Below, piece after piece: positions 40,694-53,034 of a stretch of DNA of 64,000 bases. The notes beneath the pieces were generated by a model. The model was given only the letters and a program-made list of their open reading frames with translations. It did not search any database and was not told where the DNA came from. The number at the start of each line of letters is the position of its first letter. Position 1 is the stretch's first letter. The stretch is from Anisus vortex. Its lineage: Eukaryota; Mollusca; Gastropoda; Planorbidae. A program made the position numbers and the translations under genes. Location: NCBI GenBank assembly GCA_949126835.1, contig OX421498.1, positions 36,689,618 through 36,753,617 of the forward strand. Direction: 5' to 3'.

Positions 40694-43600
40694 ATGTCTA
40701 AGCTTTACTTTCAGCCTAGAGTGATTTTCGTCGCCTATTTCGTGGCAATAGCCCTGATCTCGTCACTGCCGTCTGCCCATGGCTTCTACGTTCAGATCAA
40801 TCCATCCATGCAAGATCTTGCTGCACAGTACCAGCAGACGATACATCAACAGCAGCAGACGAGACAGTACACGCAAAGTCAGATAAACTATATCAAAAGG
40901 TGAGTAATGTTGAAATCACCTGCTTGAAAGTTATTTGATAATTTACTATTTAGATATATCTGATAACTTAGATTTTTGGATATACTTATTGTATTTCTGT
41001 ATTAACAAATATGAATATCTATTAGCAAATACCAAATGTAAATATTTTCACAATAAAAATGAATTAAATTAAAAATATACAAACTTTATTTGCTTCCATT
41101 TTCTCAAATGTAATTATATAACTGTAAATATTAGAGCACTTTTCATTTTGTTAAAATATAATGAAATACATTGATATCTGACCATATAGGCTACTTCTTT
41201 AAAGTATCACAATTTGTAAGCAAAACATTGCACGAAATAACAGGGTAAAATTTCATTAAAAAATCTATTTTTTTCTTAACTGCATTTTCTTATAAACTTA
41301 GGCCCAAATAATGCATTTAATTTTTAAAAAACAACAACTTCGTAATTGCTAAATTTCTTAAGAAAAAGAAAAGATAGTTTCAGTTGCACACAATTTCAGA
41401 TGGACGTAACATCTGACGTAAACATTTATTTAGTAGACTTATTTCTATTTCATTGTTGTTTATTGTTGTTTGTTACAGCCTCTTCCAACGTTGGACTTAT
41501 ATCTATATCATCGTTGTTTGTTTTTGTTTGTTTCAGCCTCTTCCAACGTTTGACCCTCGGCACACTAGGCGAGGAACAACGGGAAGAGATTGAGGACTTC
41601 TTTGACCAGTACAATGAGGGGGTTCAACAGCAAAACGAACAACAGCAGCAGCTCGTTGAACAGCAGCAGAATGAGTATGAACAGCAAACACAGAAGTATC
41701 CACAGCAGGAAGAAGATGATGATGAGCAGAAACAGGAACAGCAAACGCAACAGCCACAATATGAACAGCAAACACAGGTATATCCAAAACAGGAAGAAGA
41801 TGATGATGATGAGAAGAAAGAGGAAGAACAGCAACTGCAGACGCAACAGCCACAATATGAACAGCAAACACAGGTATATCCACAGCAGGAAGAAGAAGAA
41901 GATGATGATGATGATGATGAGAAGAAACAGGAACATCAACTGCAGACGCAACAACCACAATATGAACAGCAAACACAGAAATACGAGCCACAGGAAGAAG
42001 AAGATGATGATGATGATGATGAGAAGAAAAAGGAAGAAGAGCAGACGCAACAGCCACAAGAACAGCAGACATATGAACAGCAAACAGAGAAATATCAACA
42101 GCAAGTAGAAGAAGATGACAGTCAAGAAGGTAAACCTATTTATCATTTATAACTGTGAGGTTGTGTGTGTTTCAAAGTAAAATTTCTTCCTTTATTTTCC
42201 ACTAACCCTTGGTATATACCAGAGATATAAAAACATCATTATATTTTTTAATGACAAGTAAACCAACAACAATATGACAAATTGAACATTAGACTCATTT
42301 TAAGTAATTAAAAAGATTAATACGTAAAGATAAGTATTTCATAATATCATTTTGGCGTAAGAATATCTCGAAAGAAACTAATTAGTTTTTAATAGAGACC
42401 CAGCACCGGCAACACTCGTAACGCATCTTAGGCTAGGCACGCGTTTTTTTTTAAAATGGCAAGTCAAAAGAGATTTCAAAAGGGTTTTATTTCAAAAGTT
42501 TTCTGATTTCTGTTTTATAGCCTACTCGTCTTAATATGATTGTCCATTATGTTTTTCTTTTAAAAATCTGTATAGATGTAAAAAGTGTACAAAACTATAC
42601 ATTTGTATAGCCTGTTTTTAAATGCTTAATCAAAGAATAAATAGGCCTATTGTCTCGTTTTTTTTGTTTTTTGGTTGCTATTCTTTCTTAACTTTATTTC
42701 TATTTAATGTCTTCTATTCTTCCAGTTATATCTTCGTCCCACACGTTTACAATTATTATGTTTTTCTTTTTGCCTTTATATTTTTTATTATATTTCTGTA
42801 ATTACCTTTATTTTTGCTGTAAATTTTGTTTCTCTTTTGTTCTTTTTAATGGAAGTGGCGATAGTGCCTAGCTCTAAACGCGCATATTCATTGTCTGCTA
42901 AATTTTTTTTTTTTGCAGACGATTGCGGGGGCTACAAGGCGTTCCCCGGTAACCCAGCGTTCTACCTGCAATTTGATGGCGTCAACTGGCTCAAGAGACC
43001 ATGCCCAGCAGGTCTTGGCTTCGCCGTTGAGAAATGTGCTTGCGTCATTAGAATACCAAGTGAGTGATTGGAGTATACTGTGTTGTTCAACTTAGAGTTG
43101 ACCGAGAAAAAAAAACACGCACACCTAACGACAAGAACAATACATTTTAAAAGTTGGTCATGTTGATCTAGAATGATACTTTTTTCTAGTAATTTGAAGA
43201 AGAAAAAAAAAACACGCAATTTCATTTACACTAATCTTATTGACACATCATAAGAATTGTGCAACAGAGTATAACAATAAATGAACAAAAAGATTAGCTA
43301 GACTACGTGTTGTACAGGTATAAGTAAATGAACATTGCTGTTTCTCTTTGACATCTTACATTAATGGTAAACATTGTATCTTAAGTGGGCGTGGACCTTT
43401 AACAGAGTTTAAAATAAAGGGGCTAGCAGTTACATTAATTGCTCTCCCAAACCGCCCATGTCATACTACTGAGGTACTAAGAGGTTTTTTTAAGATTAAG
43501 CTAAACTAAAATAAATGGCACTGATAGTTTATCACACTCTGTCCTTTGTGCAGACGTGACCTTTGACCTCATTCATTAGAAGGCAGAGTAAGTAAAGTAA

Positions 43601-46600
43601 CCAACCCACCAAATTGATGCATAGGGCCAGTGTAGCAGCGTTCATCAGTGTATGTGTGGTCACTGTTAACTAGGGGATTGTGTGGCTGTTGCGTCCGCAC
43701 TTGCTGTTCCTATACAATGCCCAACCTCCTTTATTCTACCGCAACTAATATCAGGTACCCATCAGAGCTGGGTAGACTCAGGGACACCCTCCAGTCCCGG
43801 GAACATATCCTAGCCTTTAACAGGATTTGAACCTAGAACCTTCAGTACTCCAGCCAAACGTGCTGTCTAGACTACCGTGCCTCATATTAAACAGCAGAAG
43901 TCCAGGAAATAGATATAAGTTTTGCTTTATGAACAGCCCTAGTTCAGCTACCTTTGGGCTTCATAATCCTTACCGTGCACACATATCAAGAATTATCTAC
44001 ATTTCTTTTTTTCCAGACTATATAACGCCAGGTACAACGCCTGCAACTACCACCACAACCAAGAGAACTAGCACCACTTCAACGACTCCATCTACAACAA
44101 CCAGATCAACGACGACAAGCACCACCACCACCCCGGAGCCCACAACCACCAGAAGGACCACTACCACTAGCACCACACCACAGCCAACCACAACAAGGAC
44201 GACAACCACTGGCAAGCCTAGTCTAGGTGAGACACACACAAAAATACATTTTAAAAGTCTAAATGAGCGTAGGACGCAATAATCTTCTTTATAGAAGGAG
44301 CGTCTGTAATGTATACGATAAGATAAGATAAATGTTTTTCAGACTCTAGTCTAGTGTTTAACATTATAAGCAGAAATCTGTTGTTGCATTTTAGCTTAAC
44401 CAAGGTTTATATGATGCGTATTTGTGAATCTGTGTAATTGTCGATATGTAATGAGTATATATGCATATGTTTATTGTATCTGTGTGTATGTATGTAGGAA
44501 CCATTTTCGTTGTACCCAAGGGACAAAACTCTTTAATATTAATTAGCAAACTCTCATCTTTTGCTCCATTTAGATCTCTGCAAAGATTGCGTCATGCTCC
44601 ACGGAGTGGGTTATGCCCCTTACCCCGGCCACTGCGACGCCTACATCCAGTGTCGGTACTACGGCGATGTGCCGTCATCCGTCAACATCAGACACTGCAC
44701 AGGCGGACTACAGTGGAACCAGGACAAACTCACCTGTGACTTCCCGGAAAATGTCAAGTGTCAATCAGGTAAGCTTCACAAAATTAGATTATGATAAGGA
44801 AAAACGTAAAACTTAACCTGCTTGCAGCAGTGTATGTATATATATGTCAAATGTATATAAATCAATGAACAGGTCACATTTAGACCTCAGAATTCACATT
44901 AGGACACTAATGACCCTGCATTCACTGAACTTTATATAGGGGGGCATAAATCTAGACAACCATTACAAATTATACATTAATAGAGCGTTATTTATGAACA
45001 GTTAGTTTTGAAAATGCGCTTTACATTAACCCGATTATTAAAAAAAAAATTAAATAAGAATGTTTTTAATACTTATTTGAAGCATTATAAATTATAGTAT
45101 GACTATTGATATATGAGCTATTGGTACGTCTACAATTTGTAAACCTTTACTAGGACATTGAGTAGGCCTAAATATCCGGGACTCTTAGACATGATTAATC
45201 CAAGCTCTCTACACAACAGGCATTACAGGAAATTAACATATTCATCAACCGCTGTCTTATGAGTAAATCCATCACGCCCCTCCTAGCTTTTATGACAACT
45301 TTTGTATTATGAAAACTTTAGTTTTGTAAAAAAATAAAAAAATAAAAAATAATTAGTCAGCATCGTATGTTTAGAGTTTACTTTCTTTTAATATCTTAAA
45401 AAAAACTACAATCTTTTTATGGAACAAGATGTAGATTATTAATGTTTTTTTAATTTAATAAAGGTTTTCTTTTCGTTGTTTTTCAAAAGTGACTTATAAA
45501 ATAAAAGCTTTTTAATTAGATCTACGTGTTTCCCCCTTAATTCTCTATCATTCTCTTGTCTGTTAAAACAAATATCTTTCGTGTTCTTTTTTCAGTGGTC
45601 GTCAAATGTCCAAACCAGAAAGCCGTCGTTGGCGATAGTCAAGGCTACCTTGTGTTCAATGGCTACAGCTGGTCTCAGTTGAGTTGTCCACCCAACAAGG
45701 TTTACAGTGACGTGACATGTGACTGTGTCGAGAAGCGAGGCGTGGAAGTATATTGTGAGTTGGGTGAAAGTTTTGGTGTTTGTTTAAAACTAAAAGTCAA
45801 TGCTACCAACGCCTAGTTGCCTACCTACTTATGTGTCACAGACGCCCCTTCCATTCTATTATTTTTGTATTCTACGAGAATCTGTGGATAGAATCTAATC
45901 TTGAATATTAAATGAAGCTAAGTTGTTGGTTTTGTGAATAGTTCCGGTAACCCCTTGCACGCTCGAATGCCACTGCATATAGAATAAGAAAAGTGTGTGT
46001 TTTTTTTTTAAATTTCTTTGTGTTTATTACTATTTTATTATATTATTTAACACCAAACGGTATCTAGAGATTAAGTTTGAAATATTTTATGACTTAATGG
46101 TAATTCCTTAACATAAAGAGCGACTAACTACTGCTAACGAGTATGCACTTACCATCTGAAGAGTGTATTCCATAACATATAGATGTATATTTGTAAATAA
46201 ATAAACCTAATTCTAAAAAAACTAATGGAACATTAAGGACATCTACAAGGATGGCGAGCTCTCGGGGTAAATGACAAGTGCAACATCATAGGATAACCTA
46301 ATATTATCAAACTATTTTGAAAGCCCAATCTCATTAAATCGCTTAAAATAAATATAATCGTAGAATCAGTCATTTTACGGAAAACTTAAATGTACAATTT
46401 TATCGGGCATATTTTTTTTTTCATTAACGATAAGACATTTTCGGTGAATTATTTTTTTGGCTGGAACTTCTTTTGAAACAAACGAATCTGAAATGTAACG
46501 TTCACAGTAGATTCACCACCAATTAGTGAATTAATTATAAATACCGATAATCCAAAAACCTAAACGGTCATCGTAGATTGAATTTTTTTTAATGTCTTTG

Positions 46601-49600
46601 AAAATACCACGCCTAAGTTGACATATTTAACTGTGATGTGAAAGTTCCTAAATATATAATTCCTTTTTTTTTTAACTCTTCGTCTTTTCTTTTGTTAACT
46701 TTACGCATGCTCTACTTATTTCATTTTTTTAAGGCAATGATATTTTTTCTTATAATAAAATTTTGGGTTATCATACCTTCTTACAGTCGAAACATGCCTG
46801 GACAAAAAGCCAATCCCCAACGACAGAACCGGATTCCTGCAGCTGTCTCCAAGTGGCTGGATCCGTATGCCATGCCCAAGAACTTTGGGATATAATGCTC
46901 AAACCTGCAGGTGTACAGACTATTTGGACTCGGACAATCAATGTAAGTTTACCACTCTTTGAACAAAAAATGTCCATGTTTTTTAGAAGTAGCAAGATGG
47001 TGTCGATGTCCACCTATTGATTGTATGCCATCTTTAGGTTGTTTCAGAAATTGACGTTTTTTCCCCATAGATAATGAAAAGCAATGACACAATTGCTAGC
47101 GAAGTTTATGGAAGTTCGTGTTGGTCTTTGTTTTCTTAGTCACCATCTTGTTAAACTATTTAAAAAAACTTATAGGAAACGAACGGTGTTTTATTCTTTC
47201 AAATTTCACAATAATACACGTTTGTTTTTGTCTAAATAAGCCTACATTTTTAGCCATATTATTTTTAAGTGCAGCTGAGGATGTAGCATACCTCTACCAC
47301 ATGGATTAAAATTACAAGCGCTAATATATATAAAATTAACGAGTAATTTGTTAATTATCACAACAACAATATTTACGTATATAAAAAACTAACAGTCTGT
47401 GAAAGTGGAAAATGTCCCTTTTTTATTTTACGTTTATCATATAATTTTAGTGACGTCATTAGTGACGTCATTTAGCAATCGATAGCTTCATTTCTTTATG
47501 ATGCTTTATATCACTATAAACACTCTACGGAATTTGCGTTTTTCAATTTCTGTGGTGCGTCTACAGAATTTATTTTGTTCTTCGTGCAAACCATCCAGTC
47601 TATCTCTTCAGGTGCTAAATGCAACTACTCAAATGATATGTCTGAAATCATTCTAATACAAACGTCGTCCATTGAACTCACTGACCTGTATGTTTCATTG
47701 ACTTTTTTCTTTCCAGACACCCTCTGCCCAAACCTGAAACCCATTCCGGGAGACAAAACCGGTTACCTCCAGTTTAATGGCGTGAGCTGGTTGAGGATGC
47801 CCTGCCCGGCTACAGTCGGATACAGCCCACGCACCTGCCAGTGCTCTGACTATTTGACAGGTATGTCTACAGTAGTAATTTTATTACAAAGCAAAGAGAA
47901 CAGCAACAAATATTCATTTACTTTAACTTGCACCTAGTCACTTAGAGGCATAGTTATTTGCAGAGTAATCGGTTCTCAGCTTAGTTTTAGTAGGCAGATT
48001 TTAAAGTTAGCGTGCCGACATGTTTTTGTGGCAGCTTGTCCGTGTTCTCCCGACTTCAGCCTGCTTTTCTTTCTGGATGAGTTTCCATAGCCTTTGATCA
48101 ACCAAGATCGACTGCAAGGCAGCAGTTGATTTTAATTTACTTCGGAGTTTTGTCTCCCAGATGACTTCTATCCATAGCTAATGGCATCATCTGCCCGGGT
48201 TTAGAGCACTAGGTTATATAATTGCTTTTTGCAGTATTTCCTTGGATTTATTAGGCATTTTAAAAATAGTATTCTTACCACGGGATACCAACCTCACCCT
48301 CTATAACAGCAAACCAGTTGGTCTGCGGCCAGTTATTCAGTATTGACAGCTGACCCTTACATCTAAAGGTAATCTCCTACCCGAAAACTGGGGACACGCT
48401 TGGTGGGAGACGATAGAACGAAGAACAAGAGGTAGCCAGATTAAGACCTTTCGTTTCCAGCGTCCTATTTAAAAAATATTCCGGTCTTCCCATACACAAA
48501 GTTTGATGACGTAATAGTTTCATGCTAAATTTACTCTCTGACCCAGATGATGACGACAAAAGCGAGAGCATCGATAAAGATGATGACGTCTGCAAGCCTG
48601 CACTCAGCCTGACCTTCGACGACAACAGCGCCACCGACCTGTCCCACAACCAGTTTTGGATCAACAACACCGGCGTCACTTTCCGAAACGGCAAGGCTCA
48701 TTTCGATGGCAGTTCCAGACTTACAGTACCTGGATTCTCTAATATGGATCTTGGAGACACAGGTAAACAACAATACCCTAATATAGGAGTAGCCACACAT
48801 AGATAGGATGAGGGTTGGGGGGGGGAGGAGGAGGACAAAGAGTGTGTTGGGGGGAGGGGGGCACGCACCTCTTTTCGCAAGGCCACATTTTTCCAATATG
48901 GAGAATTAATATTTTGTAACATTTTTTTTTTTACAAAATTATATTTAATTATTTTTTTTACGTTTCAACTATTAATTAGATACACTATTTTGAGTTCAAT
49001 CTGCAAACAAAGGTGATGTTATTTTTGCAATAGTTTAGCGCAATATTCAATATTGTAAAACAATTATAGAATTAGCTTGCTAGAACCTCTCTCTCTACAT
49101 TATTTTCATAGCTATTCATCAGCAAACACAGTTTGAATGTAACAAAAAGTAAAAACAAAATAATTCAGAAAACGGTTTTGAAAAGCTAAAGTTCATATTT
49201 AATCCCAAAGCTCCTTTTTTATTTTTATTATGATTAGCATTTCTTAAAATACATAAGCTGGGGGGGGGGGGGGGGTAAACAGTTCAATACTCTTTCTGTT
49301 CCCGATCCATTGCTTGGTATAAAATGGCCGCCACAGATTGCAGACTCCATCAATGCGATAGTCGCGGAAACATTCGGTAGATGAAGAACTAATTTACCAA
49401 TACTGTAACACCGACTTTGTTTGCAGATTTAACTCAAAATATTTTCTTTGTCGATCCTTGAGCTCTGAGTGAACCGTTTCTTCTATTATGTGTGTTGATT
49501 TCCAGTGTTCATCGCCGTCAAGTACAACCAAAGCGGCTACGGCAAACAGACCATTGTGACCAACGGCGACTGCGGCGTCCTTCAATCGTTGGGCGTTTGT

Positions 49601-51159
49601 TCCGACTCAGAATCTGTGGACTTCTTCGTGGATACCGGCGCTCAGCAGGCTAAGGTCCTTGTGCCCAAAATGGTACGTAGCTCATTGTATGTGTGTCTGT
49701 GTCTATGTGGCTTGTTTCGCTTTATGGACTTTTCTACCAACATGGTATAGACAACTTTTCTTTCTTTATGGACATTTCTACCAATATAGTATAGATAACT
49801 TTCTTGCTTTATGGACATTTCTACCAATATAGTATAGATAACTTTCTTGCTTTATGGACATTTCTACCAATATAGTATAGATAACTTTCTTGCTTTATGG
49901 ACATTTCTACCAATATAGTATAGATAACCACATTGCTTGCAGTACTTTAACAATTCATTATGTCAATGTTTGATGGTAAATATATTAATATGTCTGTGTA
50001 CAGATCAATTCCTGGCAGTATGTCATGTACTCACTCTATAAAGATCACCTGAAAGGACATGTCGGTACAAGATCATATACCCATGAAGTTAAAGGTATCG
50101 TAACCTTTTAATTTAATATTGCAGTACATAAATATACACTTAAAGACATGTATTGAAATGGCACAGTCTACTTAATGTTTCACTAATGAAAGTCGTTGAA
50201 AATGTTCCAGGTTCTGTAGCCAGACGACAGAGAGGTTTGATCATTGGTGGAGGTGGTGAGTGTGGAGGCTTCACTGGAGTCATTGACGAGGTAAGTTGAG
50301 TGGCAGTCAACTTTTAGTGGCAGTCAACCTTAGTGGCAGTCAACCTTAGTGGCAGTCAACTTTAGTGGCAGTCAACTTTAGTGGCAGTCAACTTTAGTGG
50401 CAGTCACCTTTAGTCGCAGTCAACTTTAAGTGGCAGTTTACTTTAGTGGAAGTTAACTTTAGTGGCAGTTTACTTTATTGGCAGTTAACTTTATTGGCAG
50501 TTAACTTTAGTGGCAGTTAACTTTATTGGCAGTTAACTTTAGTGGCAGTTAACTTTAGTGGCAGTCAACTTTAGTGGCAGTCAACTTTAGTGGCAGTTAA
50601 CTTTAGTGGTAGTCAACTTTAGTGGTAGTCAACTTTAGTGGTAGTCAACTTTAGTGGTAGTCAACTTTAGTGGTAGTCAACTTTAGTGGGAGTCAACTTT
50701 AGTGGTAGTCAACTTTAGTGGTAGTCAACTTTAGTGGTAGTCAACTTTAGTGGTAGTCAACTCTAGTGGTAGTCAACTTTAGTGGTAGTCAACTTTAGTG
50801 GTAGTCAACTTTAGTGGTAGTCAACTTTAGTGGCAGTCAACTTTAGTGGTAGTCAACTTTAGTGGCAGTCAACTTTAGTGGTAGTCAACTTTAGTGGTAG
50901 TCAACTTTAGTGGTAGTCAACTTTAGTGGTAGTCAACTTTAGTGGCAGTCAACTTTAGTGGTAGTCAACTTTAGTGGTAGTCAACTTTAGTGGTAGTCAA
51001 CTTTAATGACCATTGCCAAAGGGACCAAAAAAAAATGTTTTAAATTACAGAAGAAATTTTCTATCTACACTTCTATTGGCGTATATTTTATAAAACAATA
51101 TATTTATTTTATCTCTAAACCAGATTCACGTGTTTTTGTGCTATAATGGATATGCATAA
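40694..51159 (+). CDS. Secreted modular chitin-binding / laminin-G protein (Pif-like shell matrix candidate)
   Basis: Exons: 40694-40899, 41537-42129, 42919-43059, 44017-44226, 44574-44768, 45596-45754, 46787-46942, 47717-47860, 48547-48762, 49506-49672, 50004-50094, 50211-50290 and a less certain terminal exon 51124-51159; about 797 aa. Order: signal peptide (hydrophobic to SAHG, about 1-30); Gln-rich stretch; acidic Gln/Asp repeats (about 115-265); Cys module 1 (exon 3); Thr/Pro mucin stretch (exon 4); peritrophin-A chitin-binding domain with six cysteines (exon 5); Cys modules 2-4 (exons 6-8, pattern C..KPIPGDxTGYLQF..SW..MPCP...GY...TCxC); DDDD-rich linker; LamG-like domain (exons 9-13). 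The chitin-binding plus LamG pairing resembles molluscan Pif/BMSP, but I see no VWA domain. Introns 2-9 are all phase 1. ARRQR (about residue 764) is a possible furin-type site. Confidence 0.85.
41440..41556 (+). repeat. 58-bp duplication of the intron 1 acceptor
   Basis: Two tandem copies of a polypyrimidine tract, CAG and CCTCTTCCAACGTT lie with acceptors ending at 41478 and 41536. Only the second gives the open acidic frame; the first shifts the frame by one and soon meets a stop. The upstream copy is therefore a decoy or an alternative acceptor. Confidence 0.8.
43588..43886 (-). repeat. tRNA-derived SINE, family A, copy 4
   Basis: It lies in intron 3 of the chitin-binding/LamG gene, antisense to it. 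The minus-strand B box is GGTTCAAATCC. The body matches the other copies but carries an extra block of about 40 bp near 43680-43715. Confidence 0.7.
44256..44335 (+). repeat. LINE family 1 3' tail
   Basis: It directly follows exon 4 of the chitin-binding/LamG gene. The hairpin GACGC (44273-44277)/GCGTC (44300-44304) with inner CTTCT/AGAAG is followed by GATAAGATAAGATA. The rest of the LINE is absent. Confidence 0.75.
45835..46000 (-). repeat. LINE family 1 3' end, diverged
   Basis: A minus-strand copy in intron 6 of the chitin-binding/LamG gene, with the hairpin region (GACGCCCC on the plus strand) and the downstream AATCTAATCTTGAATATTAAATG-type block, recognisable but degraded. Confidence 0.5.
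49720..49930. repeat. 43-bp minisatellite, about 5 copies
   Basis: Units beginning TTATGGACATTTCTACCAAT, at 43-44 bp spacing, lie in intron 10 of the chitin-binding/LamG gene. The last three copies are nearly identical. Confidence 0.9.
50299..51005. repeat. 16-bp minisatellite, about 44 copies
   Basis: Head-to-tail AGTGGYAGTCAACTTT units; the 5' part carries mostly GGCAG, the 3' part mostly GGTAG. The array fills most of intron 12 of the chitin-binding/LamG gene, starting a few bases after the donor at 50291. Confidence 0.95.
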
Positions 51160-51164
51160 ATAAA
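51124..51164 (+). CDS. Probable terminal exon and poly(A) signal of the chitin-binding/LamG gene
   Basis: An acceptor (atctctaaaccag) opens a phase-0 frame, IHVFLCYNGYA then TAA. It completes the final LamG strand (GVIDE-IHVF), where family members have a V/I-DE-I/V-x-[IV][FY] motif. AATAAA at 51159-51164 overlaps the stop codon. The short 3' UTR makes this tentative. Confidence 0.45.
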
Positions 51165-51616
51165 GCCAGAGATACACCATTCACAGCAAGTCTGTTGCAA
51201 TATAATGGACAAAAAGAACATCATGCAAACAAGTTCTGAAAGAAATCCAGCTGAACCGAATTCATCATCATCCAAACTAGCTTACGCATCAAAACATAAG
51301 AGAAGAACACTTTAGAAACGAAACGAAAACCACAACCAACAAGAACAAACAGAAGAAGAACAAGAACAAAAAAAAAGGAACAAGAAGAACATTGATATAA
51401 CATTAACCTTATGATAACACAATGATAGAAATAAACAAAGTTGAAACAATTAAGTCTAGAGTTGTTTTTGTTATCTGTACATTAGTATATATTCAAACTG
51501 CGTCCATAGGGGTAACCGTTCACGGAAGTTGAAACGTTTAGCAGGGGCGGATTTTTTAGATGGCAACTGGGCCAATAGCAAGAGTCGGGTCTCCACGATA
51601 GGAGATTTGATTAACT
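51165..51616. other. Intergenic stretch with no recognised feature
   Basis: AT-rich spacer between the chitin-binding/LamG gene and the 32-bp array, with an AAG/AAC-rich purine run at 51340-51390. No gene seen. Confidence 0.4.
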
Positions 51617-52876
51617 CCAGCGAGTTTATCTAAAATAATTAATCTATACATGCGAATTTATCTAAAATAATTAATCTATATATGCGAGTTTATTTAAAAT
51701 AATTAATCTATATATGCGAGTTTATCTAAAATAATTAATCTATATATGCGAGTTTATCTAAAATAATTAATCTATATATGCGAGTTTATCTAAAATAATT
51801 AAGCTATCTAAAATAATTAATCTATATATGCGAGTTTATCTAAAATAATTAATCTATATATGCGAGTTTATCTAAAATAATTAATCTATATATGCGAGTT
51901 TATCTAAAATAATTAATCTATATATGCGAGTTTATCTAAAATAATTAATCTATATATGCGAGTTTATCTAAAATAATTAAGCTATCTAAAATAATTAAGC
52001 TATATATGCGAGTTTATCTAAAATAATTAAGCTATCTAAAATAATTAAGCTATATATGCGAGTTTATCTAAAATAATTAAGCTATCTAAAATAATTAATC
52101 TATATATGCGAGTTTATCTAAAATAATTAATCTATATATGCGAGTTTATCTAAAATAATTAATCTATATATGCGAGTTTATCTAAAATAATTAATCTATA
52201 TATGCGAGTTTATCTAAAATAATTAATCTATATATGCGAGTTTATCTAAAATAATTAATCTATATATGCGAGTTTATCTAAAATAATTAATCTATATATG
52301 CGAGTTTATCTAAAATAATTAATCTATATATGCGAGTTTATCTAAAATAATTAATCTATATATGCGAGTTTATCTAAAATAATTAATCTATATATGCGAG
52401 TTTATCTAAAATAATTAATCTATATATGCGAGTTTATCTAAAATAATTAATCTATATATGCGAGTTTATCTAAAATAATTAATCTATATATGCGAGTTTA
52501 TCTAAAATAATTAATCTATATATGCGAGTTTATCTAAAATAATTAATCTATATATGCGAGTTTATCTAAAATAATTAATCTATATATGCGAGTTTATCTA
52601 AAATAATTAATCTATATATGCGAGTTTATCTAAAATAATTAATCTATATATGCGAGTTTATCTAAAATAATTAATCTATATATGCGAGTTTATCTAAAAT
52701 AATTAATCTATATATGCGAGTTTATCTAAAATAATTAATCTATATATGCGAGTTTATCTAAAATAATTAATCTATATATGCGAGTTTATCTAAAATAATT
52801 AATCTATATATGCGAGTTTATCTAAAATAATTAATCTATATATGCGAGTTTATCTAAAATAATTAATCTATATATA
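51617..52876. repeat. 32-bp minisatellite, about 39 copies
   Basis: Units read GCGAGTTTATCTAAAATAAT followed by TAATCTATATAT, nearly invariant across 1.26 kb. At 51798-52085 several copies carry a partial duplication (AAGCTATCTAAAATAATT) that makes longer compound units. Strongly AT-rich. Confidence 0.96.
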
Positions 52877-53034
52877 GTTTGTTGCTTGCACAAATCTTAT
52901 GACTTATTAATTAAGTTGATGTAATGCAATATAAGAACAATCTCAATGATCATGTGTTCTAACAATAATAAGAAGGCGTACGTACGGCATTGGAGGCGGA
53001 TACGTCGGTGAGCTTTGTGGTATGTAGCCTACAC

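Noticed and set aside
41533..42146. Long open frames on the minus strand and in the second plus frame over the acidic exon
   Set aside because: Shadows of the GAA/GAT/CAG codon repeats of exon 2; the spliced plus frame links cleanly to a signal peptide and downstream domains, the others do not.
44018..44239. Minus-strand frame rich in Val/Leu
   Set aside because: Antisense shadow of the ACC/ACA threonine codons in exon 4.
50299..51005. Possible functional array of protein-binding sites (16-bp units)
   Set aside because: Intronic minisatellite; unit sequence and drift (GGCAG to GGTAG) fit slippage and unequal exchange.
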